DNA from: Verrucomicrobiales bacterium
Lineage (GTDB): Bacteria > Verrucomicrobiota > Verrucomicrobiia > Verrucomicrobiales > DEV007
Direction: 5' to 3'
Length of the DNA stretch: 64,000 nt
Assembly (NCBI GenBank): GCA_002698785.1
Contig: PAAG01000053.1
Location: 62,001-126,000 of the forward strand
In this document: positions 33,482 to 41,868 of the stretch, piece by piece
Numbering within the stretch: position 1 is the stretch's first letter
Layout of the letters: every line of letters begins with the position of its first letter
The notes under the pieces: model-generated
The model's database searches: none
What the model was told of the DNA's origin: nothing
What the model saw: the letters and a program-made list of their open reading frames with translations, nothing else
Made by a program: the position numbers and the translations under genes

Positions 33482-35428
33482 ATGGAAACACTTTTGATCG
33501 CAGTCGGAGCCTTGGTGCTCTATCTGATTGCCTACAACACGTATGGAAAATGGTTGGGGCGGAAAATCTTCAAGCTCGATGCCGAGGCACAGGTTCCAAG
33601 TGTCGCGCTGAATGACGACAAAGATTACGTGCCGACGAAGAAGTCGATTATCTTTGGGCACCACTTCACTTCCATCGCCGGGACGGGTCCGATTGTTGGG
33701 CCTGCAGTAGCCGTGATCTGGGGGTGGGTTCCTGCACTCCTGTGGGTTCTTTTCGGATCGATTTTCATCGGAGCTGTCCACGATTTTGGCTCCCTCGTGG
33801 TATCGATGAGAAACCGGGGGCAAACCGTCGGAGATATCGCAGGTAGAATGCTGACGAAGCGCACGCGCTTGCTGTTCCTTTCCGTCCTCTTCATGGCGCT
33901 GACAATCGTGCTGGCGATTTTTGGCCTTGTGATTGCTGCCGTGTTTCGCCAATACCCGGCCTCGATTTTTCCCTGCTTGGTTCAGATCCCCCTGGCCGTA
34001 TTTATCGGTGTCTACCTGCACAGAAAAGGATTCAACATTCTCATTCCTTCTCTTTTCGCCCTCGCCTTGATGTATCTCTCGGTTTGCTACGGGAATGTCG
34101 GCTTTCTTGGCGCGTTCAATAGCGCTCTCGCGGGATGGTCAAACATCACTTGGGTGATCGTGCTACTCTTATACAGCTATGTTGCCTCCGTACTGCCGGT
34201 TTGGACCCTGCTGCAGCCGCGCGACTACATCAATAGTCTTCAGTTGCTCAGCGCCCTCGGTTTGGTCGTCATTGGGCTTATCGTGGCCGGAATAGCGGGA
34301 GGAGCCGCTGCTGCTGGTGCGGAACGCCCGGCCTTGGAAATTGTAGCGCCTGCATTCCGGGCGGCACCCGAAGGTGCTCCAATGATTTTCCCTTTTCTTT
34401 TCATTACAATCGCTTGCGGAGCGATCTCCGGCTTTCACTGTCTCGTGTCGAGCGGAACCTCCTCGAAGCAGATTCAGTGTGAATCAGATGCCCAGTTCGT
34501 TGGCTATGGATCGATGCTTACGGAAGGCTTTCTTGCCGTGCTGGTGATTCTTGCCTGTGTTGCTGGATTGGGACTCGGAACAGCCGGTCCGGATGGCAAC
34601 ACACTCTTCGGGCAGGCGGCCTACGAAATGCGATATGCAAACTGGGGTGGGGCAAACAGCCTTGGGGCGAAAGTAGGGGCGTTCGTCGAGGGATCGGCGA
34701 ACTTCCTTCAGGCTCTCGGTTTTCCCGCAGGGTTCTCTGTCGCTCTCATGGGAGTGTTTGTTGCCAGCTTTGCGGCTACGACTCTCGATACAGCCTGTCG
34801 TCTTCAGCGATATGTAGTCCAGGAGCTGGCCTCTACATTTGCACCTAAGATTTCGAAAACAGCCCTCGCCTCAGAGGCTTATGACTTTGACGACAATCGC
34901 GCCGGTGCCGATCGCTCTACAGGCGCAGCTTCTGATAGCAAGCCTCACGCGCTGAATCCGTTTACTTGGCTGACCAACAAACATGGAGCAACGATCTTCG
35001 CTGTCGTGCTGGCAACAGGTATTGCTGCTCTACCGGGTGGTGAAGGAAAGCCACCAGGCACAGGTGGCTTGCTGTTGTGGCCTCTGTTCGGCGCTACCAA
35101 TCAACTGCTCGCTGGCTTGGCTTTTCTCGTGATCTCATTCTGGATGTGGCGCCGTAGCCTTCCAGTTTGGTTCGTCGCCTTCCCGGCGGTCTTTATGTTG
35201 GTTCTGCCAGGGATTGCGATGTCGATGCAGGTTTTCACTGGCGAGAGCTCATTCCTGGCTCAGAAAAACTGGCTGCTTTTCGGAATAGGACTCGCGACGC
35301 TCGGACTTCAAGCTTGGACGATTGTCGAAGCCTTGATCGCGTGGCCCAAAGCCAAAGGTGTGCTGGAAGAGCAATTGGAGCCGCTTCCAGCGAATACTTT
35401 CGCCTCCGAGGGCGGGCGTTCCTGCTGA
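33482..35428 (+). CDS. cstA: Carbon starvation protein CstA family transporter
   Basis: A 648-residue polytopic membrane protein with the CstA layout. It begins with a helix and YNTYGKWLGRKIFKLD, then the conserved VPTKKSIIFGHHFTSIAGTG, PIVGPAVAVIWGWVPALLWV and GAVHDFGSLVVSMRNRGQTV. Further blocks are ISGFHCLVSSGTSSKQI and GATNQLLAGLAFLVISFWMW. CstA-type proteins take up peptides or pyruvate under carbon limitation; which applies here is not shown. About 15 membrane helices are visible. It is divergent from the SLC13-type permease gene and converges on the HU gene 9 bases downstream. Confidence 0.95.
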   Translation: METLLIAVGALVLYLIAYNTYGKWLGRKIFKLDAEAQVPSVALNDDKDYVPTKKSIIFGHHFTSIAGTGPIVGPAVAVIWGWVPALLWVLFGSIFIGAVHDFGSLVVSMRNRGQTVGDIAGRMLTKRTRLLFLSVLFMALTIVLAIFGLVIAAVFRQYPASIFPCLVQIPLAVFIGVYLHRKGFNILIPSLFALALMYLSVCYGNVGFLGAFNSALAGWSNITWVIVLLLYSYVASVLPVWTLLQPRDYINSLQLLSALGLVVIGLIVAGIAGGAAAAGAERPALEIVAPAFRAAPEGAPMIFPFLFITIACGAISGFHCLVSSGTSSKQIQCESDAQFVGYGSMLTEGFLAVLVILACVAGLGLGTAGPDGNTLFGQAAYEMRYANWGGANSLGAKVGAFVEGSANFLQALGFPAGFSVALMGVFVASFAATTLDTACRLQRYVVQELASTFAPKISKTALASEAYDFDDNRAGADRSTGAASDSKPHALNPFTWLTNKHGATIFAVVLATGIAALPGGEGKPPGTGGLLLWPLFGATNQLLAGLAFLVISFWMWRRSLPVWFVAFPAVFMLVLPGIAMSMQVFTGESSFLAQKNWLLFGIGLATLGLQAWTIVEALIAWPKAKGVLEEQLEPLPANTFASEGGRSC

Positions 35429-35437
35429 AGCGGGCGC

Positions 35438-35740
35438 TTACAGTTCCGGAAGAACTTTCGCAACACGCTCTTTTAACTCCTTGCCGGGCTTGAACTTAAC
35501 CACGGCCCGGGCAGGGATGGGGACTGCAGAGTCCGGCTTGTTCGGGTTGCGACCGATTTTCGGTTTCGTCTTAGTAACCTGAAAAGCGCCAAAGTTTCTC
35601 AGTACGACATCGTCATTGCTGGAGAGGCTGCCTGTGACTTCTTCGATAAAGCTTTGCAGGACGTTGAAAACTTCTTGTTGAGTAAGGCCGGTCTCGTTAC
35701 TGATACGAATCACGAGATCCCGTTTGGTGATGGTTGCCAT
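35438..35740 (-). CDS. HU/IHF family DNA-binding protein
   Basis: A 100-residue nucleoid protein. The pattern is normal for HU/IHF: KRDLVIRISNETGLTQQEVF, VVLRNFGAFQVTKTKPKIGR and NPNKPDSAVPIPARAVVKFK with the proline of the DNA-intercalating beta arm (PIPA), then PGKELKERV. It bends DNA and compacts the chromosome. Its upstream region is unusually AT-rich, as expected of a promoter for an abundant nucleoid protein. It converges on cstA. HU and IHF subunits are hard to separate from one sequence. Confidence 0.95.
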   Translation of the reverse strand: MATITKRDLVIRISNETGLTQQEVFNVLQSFIEEVTGSLSSNDDVVLRNFGAFQVTKTKPKIGRNPNKPDSAVPIPARAVVKFKPGKELKERVAKVLPEL

Positions 35741-36024
35741 GGAAATAGTATTACGGGTTGATAATTACTGAGTTACTTTCGAATTGATCGCTTGGTTGGC
35801 AATGCAATCTTCATCATTTTCTCGGAAATAACCTGTTACAAAAACGGCAATTCTCGATTAATTATTTTTGTGTTTGTTACGGATCGCAGCGGGTTTCGTG
35901 CCGTTTGTATTAACTTTTGTTGGTCAAAATAAGAGAATTGCACGACAAAATTTGCTAACTCGAAGAAACGCTGGCATTTCCGATTGTGAGCAGGAGCCCA
36001 GTAAAGGTCCCGAAAAAGCGAATC
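35741..36024. other. AT-rich divergent promoter region between the HU gene and mutY
   Basis: About 284 bases, AT-rich, with several runs of A and T around 35830-35950. I see no reading frame that is credible. A GTG at 35986 is in frame with mutY but would only add a short basic stretch, so mutY is started at 36025. Promoters for the divergent HU and mutY genes should lie here; I could not place -10 and -35 boxes with confidence. Confidence 0.4.
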
Positions 36025-37119
36025 ATGGCAAAAAAAGAAGGACTGGGAGAGGTCAGTGATCAGAGCCGCTTTGAAAAGGTTTTTTCAGACTCAGGTTCGG
36101 TAGATCGGTTCCGTAACGCTGTCATCGCTTGGTTCAAGGAAGAGGGGCGGGAGTACCCTTGGAGGAATACCACCGATCCGTATGCCATCCTTGTGTCTGA
36201 ATTGATGCTGCAGCAAACCCGTATCGCCACCGTGTTGGAGCGAGACTACTTCGGCCGTTGGATGCGGCGTTTCCCGGATGTCCACGCTCTGGCGAGGGCA
36301 AAAGAAGAGGAGATTCTCAAAGCATGGGAGGGCCTGGGATACTACAACAGGGCAAGGAACCTTCAAAAGGCAGCGCAGAAGGTGGTCGAAAAAGGAAAGG
36401 GTGATTTTCCAGATTCGATCGAAGAAATGGAGTCCTTGCCTGGTGTTGGGCGATATACTGCAGGCGCTGTCTTCAGTTTTGCCTACGATCGGAGGGCTCC
36501 GATCGTGGATGGGAATGTAATTCGGGTCTTTGCCCGATTGTTTGGATACGAAGAGGCAGTCGATCTGCCCGTTGCTGGCAAGCTGATGTGGAAGTGGGCA
36601 GACCTTCTAACTCCAGAAGCGCATGTGAGGGCCTACAATTCGGGGATCATGGAATTGGGGCAACGCCTTTGTGTGAGAGGAACGCCGGAATGCAGCGCGT
36701 GCCCCGTCCAAGAATTTTGTCAGGCACACTCCCGGGGAATTACCGAGCAGCTCCCCCGGAAGAAAGGGAAGGTCAAAGTCACTCTTAAGCAGGAATCCGT
36801 GGGCCTGTTCATCAAAAACGGTGAGATTTTGCTGGAAGAAGAGTCAGGCGCACGGAGAAAGGGCTTATGGAAACTTCCGGTAGTTACAAAAAGCGAGTCC
36901 GAAGACTGGGAAGAGCTATTCCGACTGCCCTATGCTATTACCCGATACCGGGTTGAGATGACTGTCTTTCGAGCCCCTCCCAACTCGAGGGAGAGAGAAG
37001 GCTGCACGAAATGGTACCCACTTTCGGGCGGCGAAAGCCTGCCGCCGCTGGGCTCTCCGTATCGGAAAGCGATACTGAAATACCTCGATATTCGTGATGA
37101 CTTGATGATGAACCGGTAA
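36025..37119 (+). CDS. mutY: Adenine DNA glycosylase MutY
   Basis: A 364-residue enzyme that removes adenine opposite 8-oxoguanine. The catalytic glutamate is in ILVSELMLQQTRI, the helix-hairpin-helix is LPGVGRYTAGAV, and the catalytic aspartate follows in PIVDGNVIRV. The iron-sulfur ligands are all present (CVRGTPECSACPVQEFC, spacing C-6-C-2-C-5-C). A C-terminal NUDIX-like domain, which reads the 8-oxoguanine strand, begins about residue 250 (KQESVGLFIKNGEILLEE). The ATG at 36025 (MAKKEGLGE) is preferred over a GTG at 35986. It stands alone, 172 bases before the next gene. Confidence 0.95.
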   Translation: MAKKEGLGEVSDQSRFEKVFSDSGSVDRFRNAVIAWFKEEGREYPWRNTTDPYAILVSELMLQQTRIATVLERDYFGRWMRRFPDVHALARAKEEEILKAWEGLGYYNRARNLQKAAQKVVEKGKGDFPDSIEEMESLPGVGRYTAGAVFSFAYDRRAPIVDGNVIRVFARLFGYEEAVDLPVAGKLMWKWADLLTPEAHVRAYNSGIMELGQRLCVRGTPECSACPVQEFCQAHSRGITEQLPRKKGKVKVTLKQESVGLFIKNGEILLEEESGARRKGLWKLPVVTKSESEDWEELFRLPYAITRYRVEMTVFRAPPNSREREGCTKWYPLSGGESLPPLGSPYRKAILKYLDIRDDLMMNR

Positions 37120-37291
37120 TTTCGAACCCCCCGAATCGGAAAATTTGGGAAGTTCGTGCTTGTTTTGCAGGAAAAAAATTTTAATTGTGATCGGTTTATT
37201 AAGAAATTGGAGTTGTTTTTGAGAGGCCCAATCGCTAGGATGAGCCCTCGGAGTCATCTCCGAATCGAACTTTAAACAAACACTCAGACTC

Positions 37292-38323
37292 ATGTGGAAA
37301 GTATTCCTTGTCATTTCAGCGGTCGTTCTCGGCGGAGCGATTTACCTGAGCTATTCGAACATGGGCCTCAAAAAAGAGAAGGCCGAAGAGGTTCAGAAAC
37401 AGAAGGACGAGTTGGCCAAAAGGCAGGGAGCCATTAAAGAGACCGAGCAGGAACTCGCTCAGATGGAGCAGTCTATCACGACTCTCAATGACGAGGCCGA
37501 GTCACTCAAGACCGAGAAAATCGATTTGGATCAGAAGGTGGTAAAAGCCGAATCTGACAAAAGAACTCAGGAGGCACAACTGGCTCAGGCAAAGGAAGAT
37601 CTCGAAAAAGCTGAGGTCATGGTAGGCGACATTCAGAAGATCGAAGCCATGCAGCGCGAAATGGCTCAGATTCGCACTCAGATCGAAGAGGCTGACATCG
37701 AGGTATCCCAGTTGGAAGGCGCAGTCGCATCGGCGCAAGTAGAGAGAGATCGTCTTGAGCGTGTCGCTCAGGAGCTCGAGGGCCTTCGGAAAGACCAGGA
37801 TTCCGGACTGATCAGGGGCGAATTTCAAAGCACCATCCAGAAGGCGTACAATCAGTGGGGATTTGTGATCGTTGAAGGCGGCAATGACCAGGGCGTGGTC
37901 GATAGGGCACAGCTTGATGTGTATCGTCGCGGACAGCCTATCTGCAAACTTCTGGTGACTTCAGTTGAGCCAGCGACTTCAGTTGGAGAGATTATTCCCG
38001 GATCACTTGCCCCTGGGCAGACAGTCCAGCAGGGCGACACGGTAGTGAAGACAGTTCGCGCCAACACAGCGGCAGCAGCAACGGATGATGCTGCTGCGGC
38101 ACCATCCGCTCCGGCCGGCGGTGGATCAGCGCCTGCTGCTCCGACCCAGCCAGCTGAAAGCGATCCTTTCGGCGGCGGTGGCGGTGGAATGTCTGAGGAA
38201 CCGGCTGCAGATCCATTTGGTGGAGGCGGAATGAGCGCACCTGCAGACAGCGAGCCTGATCCCTTTGGGGGCGGTGGCGCAATGGACGGTGGTGGTTCTG
38301 CTGAGCCAGATCCGTTCCAGTAA
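37292..38323 (+). CDS. Membrane-anchored coiled-coil protein with C-terminal DPFGGGG repeats
   Basis: A 343-residue protein: a membrane helix (residues 3-22), a long coiled coil (about 28-175), and a small beta domain starting at NQWGFVIVEGGNDQGVV and running through GQPICKLLVTSV to LAPGQTVQQGDTVV. An alanine/proline linker follows, then a glycine-rich end with repeated DPFGGGG units (four DPF motifs). The helix, coiled coil and beta domain recur in the same order in the next gene. The coiled coil and beta domain should face the periplasm. I do not recognise a named family; MreC and other envelope scaffolds have a comparable plan but no clear sequence match. Confidence 0.75.
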   Translation: MWKVFLVISAVVLGGAIYLSYSNMGLKKEKAEEVQKQKDELAKRQGAIKETEQELAQMEQSITTLNDEAESLKTEKIDLDQKVVKAESDKRTQEAQLAQAKEDLEKAEVMVGDIQKIEAMQREMAQIRTQIEEADIEVSQLEGAVASAQVERDRLERVAQELEGLRKDQDSGLIRGEFQSTIQKAYNQWGFVIVEGGNDQGVVDRAQLDVYRRGQPICKLLVTSVEPATSVGEIIPGSLAPGQTVQQGDTVVKTVRANTAAAATDDAAAAPSAPAGGGSAPAAPTQPAESDPFGGGGGGMSEEPAADPFGGGGMSAPADSEPDPFGGGGAMDGGGSAEPDPFQ

Positions 38324-38365
38324 TTAGCGGATTGAATTGGAAGGAAATTTTACACGGAAGTTGCT

Positions 38366-39157
38366 ATGAAGAAATTTGTGATGATCCTCGCGGGCTTGGC
38401 CATGTTGGGTGCCGCAGTTGTGGGTGTTCTCAACAAGCAGGATGTAGAAGTAATTAACAAGGATCTCGACAATGTTCGCGCCGAGGTGAAGACAGAGACC
38501 GAGAAACTTGGTGAGCTCGAAGACAAAAGGGATGATGCCGCTGAGCGTGAGACTCAGGCAAAAGATGCCCGGAATCAGGCTGCTGCAGCAGTTGAGGGCG
38601 TTAAACAGAACCTTAAGGTCATTGAACGCGCGTTGGAGGATGTGTCTGCAGAGCTGAAGACGACAGAGATCAAGCAGAAGGAAATCGACCTTGCTGTCAA
38701 AAAGCAGTTCCCAACTGGTGAGATCCAGTCAGTGAACGATCTGGAGATGAGGCTGACCATGCTTAAGGAAACGCTCACTCAAAAGCAGAACGAGAAATCC
38801 ACTCTCAATACCCAGCTCACACAGGCTGCAGAAGCAAAGCAGGTTCAGGTGGCTAAGGTGCAGGAGGAAGAAAAATTCCAACTGCAGCGTGCTCAGAAAC
38901 TCGCTTTGAATGGGCTCGAAGCTACTATCATCGCGGTGAACAAGGAATGGGGATTTGTCATGATCAATGCTGGTCGTCAGCACGGCGTCTCCGGTGATTC
39001 CTCACTCTTGGTTAAGAGAGGAAACACTCGTATCGCTCGTCTGCGAATTGTGAATCTCGAAGACTCTTTCGTCACGGCAGACGTCGTTGATGAGTCGGTG
39101 GTCAGAGGTGTTGAAGTGCAGCCTGGCGACCGTGTGATTTTCGAGAATGCCCGATAA
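38366..39157 (+). CDS. Membrane-anchored coiled-coil protein, paralogue of the preceding gene
   Basis: A 263-residue protein with a signal-anchor helix (residues 4-22), a long coiled coil of charged heptads (about 27-180) and a beta domain KEWGFVMINAGRQHGVSGDSS, then RIARLRIVNLEDSFV and VQPGDRVIF. The last part matches the beta domain of the preceding protein: WGFV, a dG/GV turn, a basic-to-hydrophobic strand, then PGD/QGD. It lacks the DPFGGGG tail. The two lie 42 bases apart, so they are surely one operon, with the small lipoprotein as third gene. They may form a complex across the inner membrane and periplasm; that is inference. Confidence 0.75.
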   Translation: MKKFVMILAGLAMLGAAVVGVLNKQDVEVINKDLDNVRAEVKTETEKLGELEDKRDDAAERETQAKDARNQAAAAVEGVKQNLKVIERALEDVSAELKTTEIKQKEIDLAVKKQFPTGEIQSVNDLEMRLTMLKETLTQKQNEKSTLNTQLTQAAEAKQVQVAKVQEEEKFQLQRAQKLALNGLEATIIAVNKEWGFVMINAGRQHGVSGDSSLLVKRGNTRIARLRIVNLEDSFVTADVVDESVVRGVEVQPGDRVIFENAR

Positions 39158-39190
39158 TCGGGAACCGCTCACCAGCAAATACTGCTTCAG

Positions 39191-39373
39191 ATGAAATCGA
39201 TCCTCCTTACCGTATTTTCTACTCTTGCCTTTGCCTTCCTTATCAGTTCCTGCGAGACTCTCGATAAAGGACCTGAACCTCCGCGGGAAAGATTGAGCAG
39301 CATGCCTCACAACATGCCTCAAGCGTGGGAAGGTTCAGCGGGGCTCCCTGGCTTGGCAGGTGGAGGCTACTGA
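39191..39373 (+). CDS. Small lipoprotein in the coiled-coil operon
   Basis: A 60-residue protein with a lipoprotein signal and lipobox ISSC (cysteine 21). The mature part is about 40 residues, rich in proline and methionine (SSMPHNMPQAWEGS) and ending in glycine (LAGGGY). There is no known domain. It begins 33 bases after the stop of the second coiled-coil gene and is almost certainly co-transcribed. Its fixed position suggests it is a partner of the two membrane coiled-coil proteins. Confidence 0.7.
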   Translation: MKSILLTVFSTLAFAFLISSCETLDKGPEPPRERLSSMPHNMPQAWEGSAGLPGLAGGGY

Positions 39374-39418
39374 TAGAAATTTTTCATCGCTTTTATACTT
39401 CTCGAAAACTGTTCTGCT

Positions 39419-39886
39419 ATGTCTCAAGGAAACGCGACTCTTCCCGAAATGGGCTTTGCCTCGGATTTTGATTCCGAAGAGCGGACTCAGTTAGGAAACT
39501 TCGGAGAATTCATTCTCCTTCAGGATGGGGAAGCGCTGATTACCGAGGGGCAAACGCAGGACTCACTCTTCATGGTGGTTTCTGGGACGTTTCACGTGCA
39601 GACGGAAATGACCGGTCGCTCTGTTCTTTTGGGAACGGTGAAAGCGGGCGATACCATCGGCGAAGTGAATATTTTTGATCCCGGCAACGCGAGTGCCAGT
39701 GTTGTCAGTCGATCGCTCTCTGAGGTGTGGCGTATCGACCGAAACAGACTCGAGCAGTATCTTGAGGCTCACCCCCGGACAGCAGCACGCCTGCTGGTGA
39801 ATGTTGCTACCCAATTGAGCAAGCGACTCAGAAAAACAAATGAGAAAGTGGCCATGGCAAGGGAGGCCATGATGGATTCGTTCTAA
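39419..39886 (+). CDS. Cyclic-nucleotide-binding-type domain protein without the phosphate-binding arginine
   Basis: A 155-residue protein made of one cNMP-type beta roll: ILLQDGEALITEGQTQDSLF, VSGTFHVQTEM, GTVKAGDTIGEVNIFDPGNA, then a helix EVWRIDRNRLEQYL. In true cAMP/cGMP binders the phosphate-binding cassette has a GE followed by an arginine and a small residue. Here GEVNIFDPGNASASV has no arginine at that place, so nucleotide binding is doubtful. There is no DNA-binding domain after it. It may be a regulatory subunit of another protein. It stands alone, 45 bases after the lipoprotein gene. Confidence 0.75.
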   Translation: MSQGNATLPEMGFASDFDSEERTQLGNFGEFILLQDGEALITEGQTQDSLFMVVSGTFHVQTEMTGRSVLLGTVKAGDTIGEVNIFDPGNASASVVSRSLSEVWRIDRNRLEQYLEAHPRTAARLLVNVATQLSKRLRKTNEKVAMAREAMMDSF

Positions 39887-39964
39887 CCGGAATTCGGAAA
39901 GAACACTCCTTCCGGTGATGACCCTTTGAACTGATAGGGCCTCACAAGCGGCATAGAAATACGA

Positions 39965-40366
39965 ATGCTTGAACCTTTGACATTGCCCTTTGCTCCTGCC
40001 GACGATTTTCTTTCGTCATTTATTTTGTTCTTCGCTCTTTCTATTGGCCATGCTTTTGCAGATTTTCCTCTGCAGGGCGATTTCCTCTCTCGAGGGAAAA
40101 ACCGTCACATGGAGCCTCCAAGGCTTGCGGACGGGAAAGAAAGTCCCAGTAATCTCTGGATGTGGTTGATGAGTGCCCATTGCCTCATTCACGCAGGGTT
40201 TGTCTGGCTCATTTCAGGGTTCTTCATTTTTGCTTTGGCCGAATTTGTCCTCCACTGGCTGATCGATGTTCTAAAATGCGAAGGTCGTACTTCCTTTGCT
40301 ACCGATCAGTGGCTTCATCTCATTTCGAAGGCGGCGTACGTGGTTATCATCTGGCTTTGGATGTAG
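39965..40366 (+). CDS. DUF3307 family membrane protein
   Basis: A 133-residue protein with three or four helices. It has the DUF3307 pattern: an N-terminal hydrophobic HAFADFPLQGDFLSRGKN with the conserved ADF.LQ core, a central HCLIHAGFVWLISGF, FVLHWLIDVLKCEG, and ATDQWLHLISKAAYVVI at the end. The function of this family is unknown. The gene lies between the cNMP-type gene and the S41 protease gene without obvious operon structure. Confidence 0.85.
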   Translation: MLEPLTLPFAPADDFLSSFILFFALSIGHAFADFPLQGDFLSRGKNRHMEPPRLADGKESPSNLWMWLMSAHCLIHAGFVWLISGFFIFALAEFVLHWLIDVLKCEGRTSFATDQWLHLISKAAYVVIIWLWM

Positions 40367-40447
40367 TGCCTCGGCTGACCCCGATCTTTCTTCGCTCAGG
40401 GTATAACCGCACCTTGAAAATCGGAATGAGTATCGGATCGTTCCTCA

Positions 40448-41839
40448 ATGAAGTCCCCTCGACACTTTTTTGCGCTTCTCTTGTTCAGCATGTTCATGGC
40501 AGGGGTAGAGCCTTCTGCTTCGCAGGATAGCGACTTGAACGAAGATGCAGGCTTTTTGGAGATCGAGCTATTCACCGAAGTTTTAGAGACAATCAGGCAG
40601 GGGTACGTCGATCCTGAAAAGGTCACCTACGAGCAACTGATCAACAGCGCACTGGAGGGCATGCTCGCAGACTTGGACCCTCATTGTCAGTTCATGCAGC
40701 CAAAGGTCTTTGATCAACTTAAGAGGAACACTGACAGCACCTACGAAGGCATTGGAGTCACAATCTCCACGAAGAACGAAATTCTCACCATCGTCACTGC
40801 GCGCGAAGATGGGCCGGCAGCAAGGGCCGGAGTGCTCCCGGGCGACCAGATCCTGAAAATTAACAACCAGCTTACCGAGGAAATCGGGATTGCCCAGGCG
40901 ATCAATCTTCTCCGAGGAAAGCCGGGAGAGGCTCTCAAGCTGACGGTGAGGCGGCCTGCGACCCAGAAGCTTCACGAATTCGAGATGAAGCGCGAAGTCA
41001 TCAAGCAGTCATCCGTGAAAGACATTCGGATTTTGAATCCAAAAACCACATCACCGTACCGGATGGGGTATGCCCGAATTCTCCAGTTTAGCGAACCTAC
41101 GGCGGAAGAGCTTGCCGATGCACTCGACAAACTCGAACAGGAAGGGATGGATGCCTTTATTCTCGACTTGCGGAACAACCCAGGTGGCTTGCTGAACAGT
41201 GCGATCGACGTGTGTGGAGAGTTTGTGAAGGCAGGAACTGTCGTGCTGACCACGGAGGGCAAGCCTGGATCCGGAGAGATCAAAGTTTATCGAACCAGCG
41301 CTGAAATAAAGCGCCGGGATCGCGACTATCCGCTGGCAATATTAGTGAATCATTCTTCAGCGAGTGGCTCGGAAGTTGTTGCGGGTGCGCTTCAGGATCT
41401 GAAACGCTGCATCGTTGTGGGAGAAACGTCATTCGGAAAAGGGTCCGTCCAGTCAATCATTCCGATCGGTGATGGGAAAGCGATTCGAATGACAACGGCA
41501 AAGTACTACACTCCCAGCCATAGGACGATCCATGAGAATGGCGTAGTTCCCAATATTGTCGCCACTTTGACGCCTGCTGAGGAACGTGATTTGGCTCGTT
41601 GGATGAGTCGGGATACGCTCTCTCCTGAAGAGCGGAAAAAGGCAGAGAAGTTTCGAGACCCTCAACTCATTCGTGCTATTGATGCGATGAAAGGAGCGCT
41701 CGTTTATTCAGGTGTTAGCGACGCAAAAGACAGTGTCGATGACGAGAAGGAAATGGCTGCCAACGACGCGGAGCCGAAGGAAGAAGAGGAGCCAGAGACA
41801 GAAGAAAAGCCGGGAACGGAAGATTCCGAAGAAGAGTAG
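40448..41839 (+). CDS. C-terminal processing protease, S41 family
   Basis: A 463-residue exported protease with a signal peptide (residues 1-25). A PDZ domain follows (YEGIGVTISTKNEILTIVT and GDQILKINNQL), then the S41 protease domain with LDLRNNPGGLLNSAIDV, the catalytic serine in NHSSASGSEVVAGAL, and the lysine in GETSFGKGSVQSI. The C-terminus is extended and very acidic (glutamate-rich, last ~35 residues). It works in the periplasm, cleaving near the C-terminus of substrate proteins, as in Prc/CtpA. It lies 29 bases upstream of tsaD and may share a transcript. Confidence 0.95.
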   Translation: MKSPRHFFALLLFSMFMAGVEPSASQDSDLNEDAGFLEIELFTEVLETIRQGYVDPEKVTYEQLINSALEGMLADLDPHCQFMQPKVFDQLKRNTDSTYEGIGVTISTKNEILTIVTAREDGPAARAGVLPGDQILKINNQLTEEIGIAQAINLLRGKPGEALKLTVRRPATQKLHEFEMKREVIKQSSVKDIRILNPKTTSPYRMGYARILQFSEPTAEELADALDKLEQEGMDAFILDLRNNPGGLLNSAIDVCGEFVKAGTVVLTTEGKPGSGEIKVYRTSAEIKRRDRDYPLAILVNHSSASGSEVVAGALQDLKRCIVVGETSFGKGSVQSIIPIGDGKAIRMTTAKYYTPSHRTIHENGVVPNIVATLTPAEERDLARWMSRDTLSPEERKKAEKFRDPQLIRAIDAMKGALVYSGVSDAKDSVDDEKEMAANDAEPKEEEEPETEEKPGTEDSEEE

Positions 41840-41868
41840 GGTGCCTGCTTTCTTGTGATAAGAAACGA

